From Massospora cicadina (taxonomy: Eukaryota; Entomophthoromycota; Entomophthoromycetes; Entomophthorales; Entomophthoraceae): DNA of 64,000 nt. The position numbers and the translations under genes are program-made. The notes under the pieces were generated by a model that was given only the letters and a program-made list of their open reading frames with translations, was not told the DNA's origin and did not search any database. Of the stretch, positions 21,010 through 32,049 are shown one piece after another (position 1 is the stretch's first letter; each line of letters begins with the position of its first letter). The stretch is taken from positions 23,688 to 87,687 of the forward strand of contig JAKSZP010009584.1 of NCBI GenBank assembly GCA_022478985.1, given 5' to 3'.

Positions 21010-21400
21010 ACATGTGGACCCCTCCAAGCCCTATGTCATAGCATGCAATGTGTCATCTGTTGAAGTGGGGCTGTATTGCTTCAGGAGCATGAGGTTTTAG
21101 AGCACCCTGTCGCCTACTTTTCCTGAAAGTTCTCTCCTACAGAACAGTCTTAGGTCATCTATGATAAGGAGCTGGCAACCGTGGCATGGGCTCTGACTCA
21201 TTAGCAGTATATTTTGCGGGGCAATTAACATGAGTTAACAGTGTTAACAGATCACCAGGACCTTCTCTACTTCCGCAAACCACAGAAGTTGGCACATAGG
21301 AAGATTGAAACTACCAGTTTTTGTGTAGCTTTAACTTCAAATATGAGTTTGTGAAAGAGCGTTAAATTTTCTTACCAACTTCCTAAGTCATAACCCCGCA
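21010..21400 (+). pseudogene. H1 RNase H remnant
   Basis: DPSKPYVIACNVSSVEVG corresponds to the first catalytic strand (usually V-x-x-D-A-S; here C-N-V-S). YDKELATVAW (tyrosine, then acidic-Leu) and LTVLTDHQDLLYF (T-D-H) follow after frame changes. Stops are frequent. The next segment leads into integrase after a short acidic linker around 21410-21470. Confidence 0.7.
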
Positions 21401-21477
21401 CATTTCCCTGTAGATCCAGATGAGGTGGATCTGATTACCATTATCCCTCCCACTCAAATCTTATCCATCATCCCCCT

Positions 21478-22723
21478 GTGGTCTCATCAGTGGACTTAGC
21501 TCCTGATGCGCCTCTTATATTACGGGTTTTAGCAGCCCAAATGACCTGTCCTAAAGGAGTGGAGCTTTTGGAAAGAATGTCCCTCCCAGCTCAGAAGCAT
21601 TCCCTATATCCCTTGGCGGAGGGTCTTATTCATTTCCAGTCACAGGTGTGGGTTCCTCCTCTTTTTAGAGCCGAAATGTTTCAGGCTCATCACAACTTTC
21701 CCACAGTTGGCCATCTGGGTAATAAGAAATGTTTTGACTTGATTAAACGTACTTATAATTGGGCTTATCAAAAGATTTACTGGCCTGGATTGCCAATTGT
21801 GTTACCAGCATATGACCAAGTCAGATCGATCAGGAAGGAATGGTCTCCTTTACACATTACAACAGGCTGAGGGTCCATTGACATTGGTGTCCATGGATTT
21901 TATTGTCAAATTCCCTGTTCTAAGAGGCTCACTGCGGTGATGGTGGTGGTTGATCAGTTTACAAAGTTTGCCCTATTTATTCCATGCTCTTCCGCCATTT
22001 CTTCAGAAGAAGCTGTCCATCTCTTCATGCGCCATGTGTTTACTATGTTTGGTATCCCACAGGAGATTATCAGCGACTGTGGGCCAAAGCTTACAGCGCG
22101 GTTCTGGAATGAGCTTTTATTAACCTTAAAAATACACCCTGTTGATCCACAGCATATCATCCTTAGTCCGATGGACAAACTGAGCAGGATAATCAGATCT
22201 TGGAAAATTACTGCACTGCTATGCTGCAGCCGTGCAGGATACTTGGGCTAATGACTTTCCTTTTGCTCAATTCGCTTATAATAATGGAATGCATGCTTCT
22301 GGGGGGGTTTTCACATATGAAGCAACTTTGGGGTATAACCCCTCATTTTCTTTAGGTCTTTTTCTGAGGCCAGTGGTCCAAACTGCCGCAGATCATGCAG
22401 AGCACATTCATTCTACCCAGGCCTTGATGTGGGAGCATCTTACTAAGGCTATTGGTGACTACAAGTGATTTGCAGATCAGAAGCAGCTTTCTGCCCATAA
22501 TATTGTGGTGGGTTCATATGTCATGCTCAATACGTGCCATTTGAGGATGCAGGTACCCTCCCGGAATTTTGCAAGCAAGCGTTCAGGTCCCCACTTGATG
22601 GAGAAGGATTTGGGTAATGGTGCTTTCTGGTTGAAGTTGCCATCTCACTGGAAGCAACATACAGTCCTCCATGTATCTCAACTGTCCCCGTTCAAGGGGA
22701 CTATCCCCTGGATCCTGAGCTGA
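21478..22723 (+). pseudogene. H1 integrase
   Basis: The zinc domain keeps its histidines (HHNFPTVGHLGNKK) but the C-x2-C pair is lost near YDQVRSIRKEW. Core: SMDFIVKFPV has the first catalytic D (about 21894). FTKFALFIPCSSAISSEEAV and IPQEIISDCGPKLTARFWNE have the second D (S-D-x-G). The third acidic residue, normally D-G-Q-x-E-R, has become MDKLSRI. Next come LPF-type FAQFAYNNGMHASGG and the DNA-binding tail SGPHLMEKDLGNGAFWLKLP with VLHVSQLSPFKG. Confidence 0.88.
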
Positions 22724-22736
22724 TAGTGCTTGAGGA

Positions 22737-22915
22737 TGTGGATGAGGCCAAAGTGGAGGGCATTTTAGCATCCTGCAGATCTTAGAGTCAGTTCATTATC
22801 TCATTGCTTTGAAGGGCTATCCAGCCTATGAGAATAGCTGGGTCAAGGCCTGAGATTGCACAAACTGCATGGAACTGGTTAAAACTTTTCACATGTCCCA
22901 TCCCAATGCTCCACG
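22737..22915 (+). pseudogene. H1 chromodomain
   Basis: After the integrase tail the frame gives DEAKVEGILASC, then (after a stop and shift) LKGYPAYENSWVKA and CMELVKTFHMSHPNAPRPP. This is the chromodomain pattern: V-E-x-I-L-x-x-R, then a W/aromatic-K-G-x-P-x-x-x-x-S-W strand, then a C-terminal helix. In chromoviruses it binds methylated histone H3 and directs integration to heterochromatin. H2 has a matching copy at 33172-33365. Confidence 0.85.
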
Positions 22916-23234
22916 TCCACCCTCAAAAATTGCTACTTTATTGGCAATTAAGTTGCCCAAGGCTCACAAAAATGTAGCTCTCACACAGTTTCCCAGTGGC
23001 AGCACCCCTCCTTTGGCAAAAGGAAATGGTAATGTAAGTCCAGGGGAACGTCCCCTCTGCATGGACCAGGCGATTTTCCCATTTCCTAACAAGAAGGGTC
23101 TGAAGAGGGCAGTTGTACCCTTTGTCACACATGGCGATCTCAGCTATGTAATAGACGAGTGCTGGGTAACAGCCCTCCCTCTAAAATTTCCTTTTCCAGT
23201 TCCCATGCTTGCCTCCACTAAGTTAGTTCTCTGA
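22869..23234 (+). pseudogene. H1 Pol C-terminal tail running into the 3' LTR
   Basis: A 122-codon open frame starts in the chromodomain helix (ELVKTFHMSHPNAPRPP), passes a linker (FPSGSTPPLAKGNGN) and crosses the LTR boundary at 23033 with codons AAT-GTA-AGT (N-V-S). It continues for 66 codons inside the LTR: GERPLCMDQAIFPFPNKKG, AVVPFVTHGDL, DECWVTALPL. H2 enters its own LTR in the same phase and with similar residues, and H3's 5' LTR encodes a similar peptide. Beyond 23234 the frame continues in pieces across the LTR. Function unknown. Confidence 0.7.
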
Positions 23235-24255
23235 TTCGAGATAATCTGAGAAAAACAATCAGAAACTGTCATCCCCACAAGCTGGATGGACTTTATAAAG
23301 ACGATGGCGCTGAATCCTCGAAATTAAAGTTGAAATATCTGAAATCTTTGGGATTAAGTCCTGATGGGTGCACAACTCATACCCAGAAGTGGACAAATAA
23401 TGAATTTTAAATGAAATTACTGATAGCATCAAGCCATAAAGCATTACAGATGCCTACTCTAACCTCCTCTCAAAATCATTGGGCTTTGTCCCTGACGGAC
23501 ATGTATCACCATTGGGGATTGTTGCTGATAATTAAAAAATCTTCATTACAAAATTGGGATTGGCGATTGATGGTATCCATTTGGCCAAACAAACGCTCCA
23601 GTGACTGGGCACATGTGGGTTGGTCATCCTGAACCTTTTTCTGACTTGTTGGGAACACCCCTATGTGGGGTGGCCCTGGGGAATTCCCATTGCCTATCAG
23701 GCCAGATGCTTTCATGCTAACCACCAAAAATTCAGTAAAGCTTTTGATCAGGAGTTCACGGTTAAACCAATAGTGACTCAGCCTGCCACTGATTCCCTTG
23801 GTTTCAGTTCAGATTGAAGTTGTTATTTCCTTCGCCCTCAAAAATTCTCCAGGTTAGGTCAAAATTTGAGGGCCCCAATCCCTGCTTTGACAAGCTACCA
23901 AATTGAACACTATTTAATCAGTTGCATTGCACTGAGGAAATTGTTAGCTGATTTCTTTATTTAACTTTTTAATAAAAAACCCTCTGACCCAATTCCAGTT
24001 TTTATTATGTTTAAATCGAAACCACCCTTCCTGAATATATTTCAACAACCCACAGAGCTCGTGGCCATGTTTACCTGGTTTGTGGCTAGGTTCTTATACA
24101 TGACTAAGGCTCAAGGCGCTTAATGGTGAGATTCCTTTCTAGTTTCATAACAGTCACGCAAGCAGAAGTGCCACTGGCATTCAGGCTTGTCATTTGGGTG
24201 CTTCAGCACTTATATTGGCAGGCTAGTCTAAAATTAACATCATGTCTTCCTGACA
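23033..24255 (+). repeat. H1 3' LTR
   Basis: Starts TGTAAGTCCAGGGGAACG and ends TCTTCCTGACA. It matches the 5' LTR closely. The protein-like frame of the 5' LTR is also present here, ending TDSLGFSSD then a stop at about 23815. The 5' copy ends TDSLNFGSD at the same place. Confidence 0.9.
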
Positions 24256-24958
24256 TAATGTATGCTCAACCAAATTTAGATAGATGTCAATTGGCAACCT
24301 AAGAAAATTGAGATTCTGTTGATACCTAAATCAGTTTGGTTAAACTTGAGCCTAAGCTTTAAATCAATCAGTAACCTGGGTCAAAAGTCCTGATCCAAGT
24401 ATATATGTAACTTGAAGTCTATGTAAAAATCAATCAATGACCTCAGCACAGGATCATTCACCCATCAGGTTAGACCTTAAGTCTCCTCTATTCCAGATGA
24501 TCTTTAGTTTGGAATTTTATAAGGTTTTTTAGCCCTAGCATCTTAAAAATTAGTTTATAAGATCATATATCCACTAACCTCTTTAATATATTCAATGCTG
24601 ATGTCACCATAGTACAATGCTACATTATGTGACAATCACGCCACCTAAGCCCTGCTAAATTTTTTGATGATAGATCTAATGTAAAGCGCTAGAAATATCT
24701 GGCAACAATTTTTATAAGGCCGCTAATGCAATTGAAACCTCCACATGAGGTAAGTTTGGCTAATGTTATGGTTGAAACTATCATCGCCTAAGAGCATACA
24801 AGGATACTCAATTTATATCACATGGATGGCTGAGATGAAGGCAATCATGGCAAGCCCTATCCTTAAGGATGGTGTTAATGGATTTTACATTGTAAATCTT
24901 GATGTACCATACCTCCATCTAGACATTGAGCAATTTATTTTCCAGCTCAGAAAGGACC
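24256..24958 (+). other. Unassigned stretch between H1 and G1
   Basis: AT-rich, with one 66-codon plus-strand frame (24763-24963) that has no recognisable motif and extends into the G1 LTR. No second copy in the window was noticed. Confidence 0.35.
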
Positions 24959-25551
24959 TGTAGTGTACAGCTCTTTTATGTGATACTTTTACAGGTTATT
25001 ACTGGCCAGTCTAATGTTACTCTACCATATAGCATGACTACGCAGTAAAGTTCTCAATTCTTTGATATAGGTAAGACTATGCTAAAGATCTACACAAATA
25101 AATACAAAATTTGACAATAAAAGTTTCCTTTATTTGGAATAGACAAATAATAATTATAGTCAGATGACTATATTAAGTATTCATCAGAGCTCTCATGTAA
25201 ATGATCATTGACAATAGTAAAAGGTAATTATGTGAGGGCGTTGATCTGTTGAAATATGGTTTGAATGGGAAGTCATGGGGGTTGAATATAATACGACCTG
25301 TTTTAGGTAAAATCTAATAATGGTGCTGAGATTGTATCATAATTTTGGTTTATGAGTCAGAAATTAAGTTATTTATTTATTCAAAATTTTCCCCTTGGCT
25401 TGATTTTAACCTCAATATATGACAATCATCTGAGTCATGACAAGGTTAGAAAATTTGAGGTAGATGCAATCATCTATTCTCCCAGTTTATAGCTTTGAAT
25501 AGTGTATGCTTAAGCTGTGTCCCAGTCAATTACAACTTAAGGTCCTTTACA
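24959..25551 (-). repeat. G1 3' LTR (left copy)
   Basis: Aligns with 35605-36199 over its length. Landmarks are GGTAAGACTATGCTAAAGATC, TTTATTTGGAATAG, GACAATCATCTGAGTCATGA and GAATAGTGTATGCTT. Confidence 0.85.
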
Positions 25552-25639
25552 TAAAGTAGCTAACTTATGCATCATACCAAATCCATAAGTATCAAATTAA
25601 GCATCTCAAACGCTAACTTTAAAGCTAGTTAATGTGAAC

Positions 25640-26040
25640 CCATGTAAATCTTCTCTATCTTTTTTGGTTGTTTTTCTATTAAAAGCTACCCTCTATTAAC
25701 AAAAAAGCTGGATCAGTTAGATTGGCAAGTAATGCACAGATCTCCTGGTGACATGAAGAAATTATCTCCAAAGCAGAAAAAGGTTCAGCCCTCAACCATT
25801 GCTAAGGGAAGTAAATTTCTTATAACAATCCTTCAGGTAGCTTTAGTTTCATTCCAGTTAACAACACATGTTGTTTCCATGGTATATAACACAGTCTTTA
25901 GAGGCTTTAAGAGGAATTTCTTTATTCATATCAATGGTGTCAGGAGTAGGGGAACTTTTGTGTACCATTTGTTAGTAGAAGTTAAGGACTGCACCATTGT
26001 CATAAATCACATTAACAAATCTATTCTTACGAGTTAGGGC
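25640..26040 (-). pseudogene. G1 aspartic protease remnant (DNGA)
   Basis: On the minus strand, NVIYDNGAVLNFY (active-site codons at 26001-25990) has the shape of a retropepsin active-site strand: hydrophobics, D-x-G-A, then hydrophobic L-N-F. The middle residue is Asn instead of Thr or Ser. QMVHKSSPTPDTIDMNKEIP follows after a stop. Evidence is moderate; an antisense 101-codon frame (25732-26037, plus) overlaps it and looks less protein-like to me. Confidence 0.45.
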
Positions 26041-26059
26041 AGTTTTACTATCCCTTAGA

Positions 26060-28163
26060 TAGTGATTATACAATGTATGACCTAGGATAGTAAAAGTATA
26101 CTCTCCACAAAGTTTAAAGAAATACCATTAAACTGTAGGAAGCTAGTAGACAAGAAACTGATAGCTACCATATGATTCACTATAGCAGGTGCTAACTTGC
26201 TTAGAGATGAACCTGATCGGAAATGCACTAAATGCTCCTTCTCTTGAGGTGCTCATAAGTCCAGCTATTTTATATTTTATTGACGAGTCACATTTTAAGG
26301 TATTTAAATCTTTTTATAAACTGACTGAAATTTAAATTCACTGGGGCGCCACTTAATAACAATAGCTTAAACCTGAACTTTGTTTACATGAATATCACTA
26401 TAATTACAACAAGAAATTATTGTAATTCTAGTTTATTTCAAGAATGTATGGAGTGTCAACTTGATTAATCATAGCCTTGATCTATCTTCCTACATTGGAT
26501 AAGTGGGTGTTTAAGGTCTTGATTGTTGCACATCTTTAAGCCTTTTAGAAAAGATAAGAATTGGGACTCTTTAGTCACTATGAATTGATTGTATTTGGCA
26601 ATTTGTGTGACATAGGGTTTGGAAACGTCTTCTTGTCCCACTTGTTCCATGGTAGCGCACTGACTTCTTGTGGTGGCTGAAAACACAAGGATACTTTTAT
26701 CAGTTTATGGTATAAGAGTATAGCTCATGTCTCTCTCATTACTTTGAGACAGTACTAGATGATGACTGGCAGTAGAATGTCCCCCTTCTACTTCCAAGGC
26801 TCTTTTACTTGGTTATCATCTTTTTATAATGTCACACGTTCACCCCAAGGTTGCGCTTAGGGCAGGAGACGTGTAATACCCCTTAGATTCACAGATCTTA
26901 CAAGTTATCTCAGCTAGGTTGTGTCATTTTTTAAAGTTCTTTAACAGGGAGGAAGCTTTCCATGTCTCTCTATTACTTTTATCAACTTGAGGGACCAGCT
27001 ATTTTGGGCTTCCACATTGGGAAGTCCAAATGTAACTTTGCACCTCTTCAGGTAACTAATCATAAAGATTTATATAGATCCTTCAAAAGTTCCACAAGCA
27101 GTGAATGCTGCACTCTTGATAATCCTTGTTGCATTATAAAGCACAATCTTGATGCCAAAGTCAACCATGGCTTTAGCACCCAGCAGTACCTGAGACTTAT
27201 ATTAAAAATGGTAAGAAAATTCAATAATGATCTCAAACATCTTAAACTGAATGGTCATGAATTCAGCTTTCCGAATGGCCATGCGCTCAGAAGATATGAA
27301 CTCTCATAAGACTGAGCTTCCACATCAGCGAAGGTCCAAAGTTCCTTAGTTAATTAGAGCATGATAGGATCTCTACTCTGATCGCCTAAACAATTAATAA
27401 TATTAGTGGGATAAAAAAGGTCATCTTCTCCATGCATAGTCATTTTGAAATCCTTAAAATGACTTCAAGTTTTCATGCTTGTCATACTTAGGGAGATTGG
27501 CTGTATAAAATAGGTGGAACCCTGGATAGAAACCTCCTGATTAGATGTCACTGAGGCATTACTAATATGAAGCCCTGGGTTTTCTAGAATGGGGTTGAAC
27601 TGGTTCAGGAGCTAGAACCTCCACAGAAAGAGACAAAGAAAATAATGAAGTAGGCACTGAGTGTGTAGTCTGATGAATCATTTCTGGTAAAGCCTCTTAT
27701 TCCTAGGAGGTTTCACCAAATAGCTCTGGTTTAGCAGGGTGCACAGTTTGAAAAGGGCACTGACATCTACGGTCCTGAGATTTACTTTCAGTTAATTGTT
27801 TTCAAATATTTTGATGATTTTTGTTCCCAAAGGCACTGCTGTTTGAATTGTTGTAGCTCTGCAAGATTTTACCGCACTTCATGCATGCTAGTGCACAATT
27901 AATCCAATTCGTTTTTTGGAAACCCTCTGAGGTATGAAGCTCACAGATTTGACAGTATAGCTCATTGTTTGACTGAAGGAGATCTCAGATATCTTGTTGG
28001 ACACCCAACTTAATCCTCTCAATCCTTTAATATTTTGTTGAATGGCTGTTTTTATTGATCCTTGATCTGTTGGAACTCCAACTGGAGGTGGGGTAGTGGT
28101 TTCAAAATTACTTTCCAAGTGCTGTTCAGTGTAAGTCTGGGTGAGCACCTTCTGAACCTTGAC
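26060..28163 (-). pseudogene. G1 gag-like region, C-terminal part
   Basis: Minus-strand frames near 28160-27890 read VKVQKVLTQTYTEQHLESNF and PPPVGVPTDQGSIKTAIQQN (polar, helix-rich). Further on, around 27240-27070, VLLGAKAMVDFGIKIVLYNA and SAAFTACGTFEGS can be read. A 73-codon piece at 26686-26465 is also open. I do not recognise a family from these. Position between the N-terminal coiled coil and the protease makes gag the simplest reading. Several frameshifts are required. Confidence 0.4.
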
Positions 28164-28965
28164 TGTAATGCGTTCTTTTTTCACATGAAAAGGAGCCTGA
28201 ATAAGGCAGTCGTCCCCCTCATTACCAGATCAATCTCTACATGTGGTGGACAAGTAGTGGGTGACGGCCTACCCTTTAAAAGTTCCTCCTTCCCCACCCT
28301 ATTTAACCATGGTTGAGCATATTATGCAAGTTGGGGAAGTGTGTGATGAGGTCGTGGTGGGAAGAGGACTCTGGTCAAAGGGCAATAGCGAGCACGTTGC
28401 CACAGCACTGATGTCAGGGTCTGTCAAAGGGGTGAAAAGTCTTAATCATTTGGGGGGTCCAACTCCAGTGACAATTTCAGGTTAGGCTGATAGGCGAAAA
28501 ATCCAATAAATTGAGTAGACCTATTCCTGTAAAATTGTATGCAATAATTCCAAAAATCCCAGTGGGACAGGGCCCCCATGGCCTGACCATGTGCGCTACC
28601 AGTTGCCTGCTAAATGAAGCGTCGCTGAGCCAAGCAAAATTGCGGTGGGAGGAACAGTTTAATGGCGAAATTTGAGCTAGAGTCTGAAGGACAGTGGAAG
28701 GTAAATTCAGCAAGGAGCTATTTGGAGATCTCATTCTGCCAATTATAAGTTATTTTTGCAATTCTTTTATTTAAAAATCCTCACTTATTCTCCAAGCCCC
28801 AGGCTTTGAGGCAACTAAACCTCACTTGTACAGTTGTTGATCAATTATTAACTTTTAGTTTTAAAAAAACCCTTTCTCAACCAAAAAAAAACTATTTTTA
28901 TGAAATTTTCCTATATGTTGACGCCTCAGCAATTCCAAACCATGTTTCTCAGGTTGCGTCACAAT
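28164..28965 (+). repeat. H2 5' LTR, internally deleted
   Basis: Matches 33468-34270 (for example CCTCCTTCCCCACCCTATTTAA, GTGGGACAGGGCCCCC and CCATGTTTCTCAGG), then jumps to interior sequence at about 28966. A peptide frame with WVTAYPLKVPPSPPYLTMVE (about 28255-28315) resembles the LTR frame of H1 and H3. Confidence 0.75.
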
Positions 28966-28975
28966 TGAACCCATA

Positions 28976-29980
28976 GTGTCCGCCATTTCTGCCCTTCTGT
29001 TTGAGTTGGTTAAAACAGTGAATTCCATCTACTAGATGAACTTGCAGTCAGTGCTTTTCCTCATGCTTTCCATTTGGTCAGTTGTCATGATTGTGCGTTG
29101 CTCCCAGGTGGAAGGTAGAAGTTTATCAACAACCATGTTGTCCCAGAGATTCCAGTCTCTGTTTCAGCCCACCCTCAGGGAGTGGGCTCATCCGCTTTAT
29201 CCATAGAGATTGCCAACCAGTTGCTCGACGCCCTTGCTGAGCTGCAGGTGAATTTTTCAATTTTCCATGCAAGTTACACTACCATGACAGACGCCTAATG
29301 GAGTGTGGCCTTGTCAGACGAAGCTGAAGGTGGCGCCTGCCATTGAGTTGGAATATCCTGTGCTCAGCTACCCTGGATGGAGTTTCAGCTCCACTGATAG
29401 AACTGGTATCATCAGTGTTTCAGGCGCCGGTGGCGCGATTGGCTTGTTTGCTAATATTATTTTTCTCTGGTTACAGAAGCGTTTAATTTGGCTTCATTTG
29501 TAGAAGCTTACTGTGACCAAGCCCCTGCACTCGGCCTCCCACTGGATGTCATTATGGCAGTATTCCATGCTATCTTAGATCCAGCGTCTTCTAAACATGC
29601 CATTTGGGCCACACCAGTGGAGACGGTGACCAAATGTGCATGATGGCAACATCTATCAGTGCCACACTCCGTCAGGTGTCCCATTTAGTGGGGTTACTTT
29701 GTCTCTGTTGGTGTATCCTGTGGGGATTGCTCCAAGCCCAATCCTACCCACACTCCTAGAGTTTGTGTAATGGGGATTGTCAAAGGTGCAGTGCTTCCCA
29801 ACCCCAATGGTGGGTCTGAGCACGCTTTGGCTCCCGTGGGCAAGGTGCTTCCAACAACTGAGAAGATGGCCATCAAATTCATTGGTCCCCCAGTTGACAG
29901 ACGCTCAGCACAAGGAAATTACAAAACAGTACCATGGTTTGGGTTTCAGCTCCCCAACCTAACCAGTTTCCCCATATAAC
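28976..29980 (+). pseudogene. H2 gag-like region
   Basis: Begins like H3 (GTCCGCCATTTCTGCCCTTCT). Around 29480-29620 the frame gives NLASFVEAYCDQAPALGLPL and DVIMAVFHAILDPAS, paralleled in H3 (LALFVEVFHEQAPDLGLLLD). This shared peptide marks a true coding frame, probably the capsid C-terminal half. Open pieces at 29303-29503 and 29770-29979 lie in other frames. No zinc knuckle was seen. Confidence 0.55.
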
Positions 29981-30045
29981 TTGATGATTATTACCACCCA
30001 ACCAGTGGAATCACAGGCCCTTGCCAAAAACAAAATATTGCTTAT

Positions 30046-30320
30046 CTTTTGTTACCAATGGAAATCAAGAGAGGTGCACGCCAAGTGTCATTTGAGGCCT
30101 TGTTGACACGGGAGCAGCGGGAAACTTCATGAGTTTGAAGCTGGCGCAGCAGCTTGAGTTGTACTTGGATGTAGAGGCATCAGTGCTAGGCGCGTCAATT
30201 TCTCCAATGTCGTCCTTTAATGTTCAATGGCTGGTGGCCTTCTCAGTGCATCAGTCCAGTTTAGTGATTAATTTATGGCAGTGCCTGATCTTCTATTGCC
30301 TGTTATTCTGGGGGTGAATG
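30046..30320 (+). pseudogene. H2 aspartic protease
   Basis: ARQVSFEAL, then after a single-base deletion (about 30098) DTGAAGNFMSLKLAQQLELY. The retropepsin D-T-G-A is intact apart from the frameshift. LLPVILG ends the piece. Aligned with H1 (site N-I-E-E) and H3 (E-N-T-G), it is the best-preserved protease of family H in the window. Confidence 0.8.
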
Positions 30321-30559
30321 GTGGCGGCGTCAGCAGGTAAAGATCCATTTAGACTTGAACATGACATCCTTCTAAAATACCCAGGTGGGAGGCGAGTTTA
30401 CCCCATTGTCAATTTTACTATAGCATGGGGGCTGGGGCTCTATCATTACGCTTGCTTCCCACATGGGCCTTACGCCAGATTTTCCCAGCATTGGAGGCAT
30501 ACCAGGATATATTTTGTTTTAAAAGGCTAATTTTCTACTGCCGCACACCAAATATTACT

Positions 30560-31190
30560 TAACATTCCTCTTGACAGTAGCCATGAAGAATAACAACTGT
30601 CCGCTGTATCCTTACATGGTTAAGTGAGGACAAGGCTTTTCAAATATGGTTAAACTATATGCTCAAGAAGGGGTGGGGATTAAATAAAATGTCCCCTACT
30701 GACTCACTATTGTTTTGGTCAAAAGGCCAATGGGCGCTGCGGCCCTGCGTTGTGTACAGTAATTTGTATAATATTATGGTGCACGACCCTTATCCCCCTA
30801 AATAAGACAACCATCCAGACAATTGCAAAATACTAGGTGTTTTAAGCTCGACCTTGTAAATGAGTTTATCCAAATTTGGGTGGCTGAGGGCCAATAATGG
30901 CTTACCGCCATTCGGATTAGGGGAGGCATATTTTAGTCAGGTAATGACTTTCAGCCTGAAGAACGCTCATGCCACGTTCCAGCAGATGATTGATAATGTG
31001 CCAAAGGACCTTAGGTTCACCTGCGCAGTGGTGTATAATAATGATATCCTTTTCCATTCCCCCACGCCTGAGCAGCATGAGAAAGGCCTTGAGGCAGTGC
31101 TGGCCGCTCTGCACAAGGTGGGACTCCATGTCAAGCCACTGAAGTGCGATTCTTCTGCAAAGAGATTAACTTTCTGGGTAATCTAGCCTT
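30560..31190 (+). pseudogene. H2 reverse transcriptase remnant
   Basis: VNEFIQI is the A-F-x-x-I strand. 30860-31186 reads VMTFSLKNAHATFQQMIDNV (the F-G-L-x-N-A-P-A-T-F motif) and VVYNNDILFHSPTPEQHEKG, the YxDD box as Y-N-N-D with the first aspartate lost. LEAVLAALHKVGLHVKPLKC follows (thumb). The fingers (about 30590-30840) are heavily decayed. Confidence 0.82.
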
Positions 31191-31439
31191 GAAAGATTGT
31201 TATGCCATACCACCCGTCAACTCAAGCCATCATTGAAAGGACTACCCCCACAACCCAAAAAGCAGTTGCAGAGCTTTTTTGGGCAACATTGTCTTCCTAA
31301 AAAATTTTCCCCTGCCCTTTTGCAGTTGGACGCACCGCTGCATCCCCTGATGGGGAAAATGTACCATTCTGCTGGATGGAGGAGTGCTAGAAGGCATTTA
31401 CGGCCATTAAGAATGTGTTCTTATCTCCCCCAGCTCTTA

Positions 31440-31964
31440 AGAATGCTGACCCCGCCAAGCCATTTACTGTAGTGTGTGACGCCTCATCTGCCACAGTTGC
31501 AGCAGTTCTGTTGCAGGAGCAATATGTTCTGGAACACCCAGTGGCCTAATATTCCTGCAATTTTGCCTCAGACAAACAAACCTGGGCCATCTACAACAAG
31601 GGGTTGACCACCATGTCTTGGGCTCTGACCCACTTGTGGTACCTTCTGTAAGGCTCTCAGCATGAGATAATAGTATGGATGGATTATCAAGCCCTTTAGT
31701 ACTTTTGTAAGCTAAGAAGCTGGCGCACCATCATGCTTGAACGTATTTGACCTTTGTAGCTTCAGTTTTAAGTACAAATTCGTGAAGGGAGCATTGCATG
31801 TGCTCTGTTACTGTCTGAGTCACAATCCTGAACTGTTTCCTGCAGAGGCGGATGAGCAAGAACAGATCATGGTTATTCCGCCAGCCCAAATCTTAGCTAT
31901 TGATCCTCCTGAAATTTTGGTGGCAGAGTTGTGTTCAAACTCACCCCTGGTTTCAGGGTCTTAG
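31440..31964 (+). pseudogene. H2 RNase H and linker
   Basis: DPAKPFTVVCDASSATVAAV is the first RNase H strand with catalytic D intact (C-D-A-S). WAIYNKGLTTMSWALTHL is the E-x-L motif with Glu changed. FKYKFVKGALHVLCYCLSHN (31767-31820) is the terminal strand, and NPELFPAEADEQEQIMVIPP is the acidic linker to integrase. Stops are scattered. Confidence 0.8.
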
Positions 31965-32049
31965 CATCCCATAAGGCTTGTATAAAGGTTCTGGAGTTAT
32001 TAGATCAGTTGGCACTTATGACACACAAGTGGTCCCTCTATTCCTTGGT

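Larger units (their letters stand above)
17984..24255 (+). mobile_element. H1: complete chromovirus (Ty3/gypsy with chromodomain)
   Basis: LTRs 17984-19203 (1220 bp) and 23033-24255 (1223 bp) begin TGTAAG and end CTGACA. The 3.8-kb interior holds protease, RT, RNase H, integrase and a chromodomain in order. Flanking pentamers TAAGG (17979-17983) and TAATG (24256-24260) could be a TSD with one mismatch. The integrase tail reads into the 3' LTR without a stop at the boundary. The interior is short because gag is small or partly deleted. Many stops and lost catalytic residues make it inactive. Confidence 0.9.

Noticed and set aside
24763..24963. 66-codon plus-strand frame
   Set aside because: No motif, no second copy, and it runs into the G1 LTR. 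Treated as chance.
26225..26285. Zinc-knuckle-like KCTKC...H on the plus strand inside G1
   Set aside because: Spacing does not fit C-x2-C-x4-H-x4-C, and the primer site puts G1 on the minus strand.
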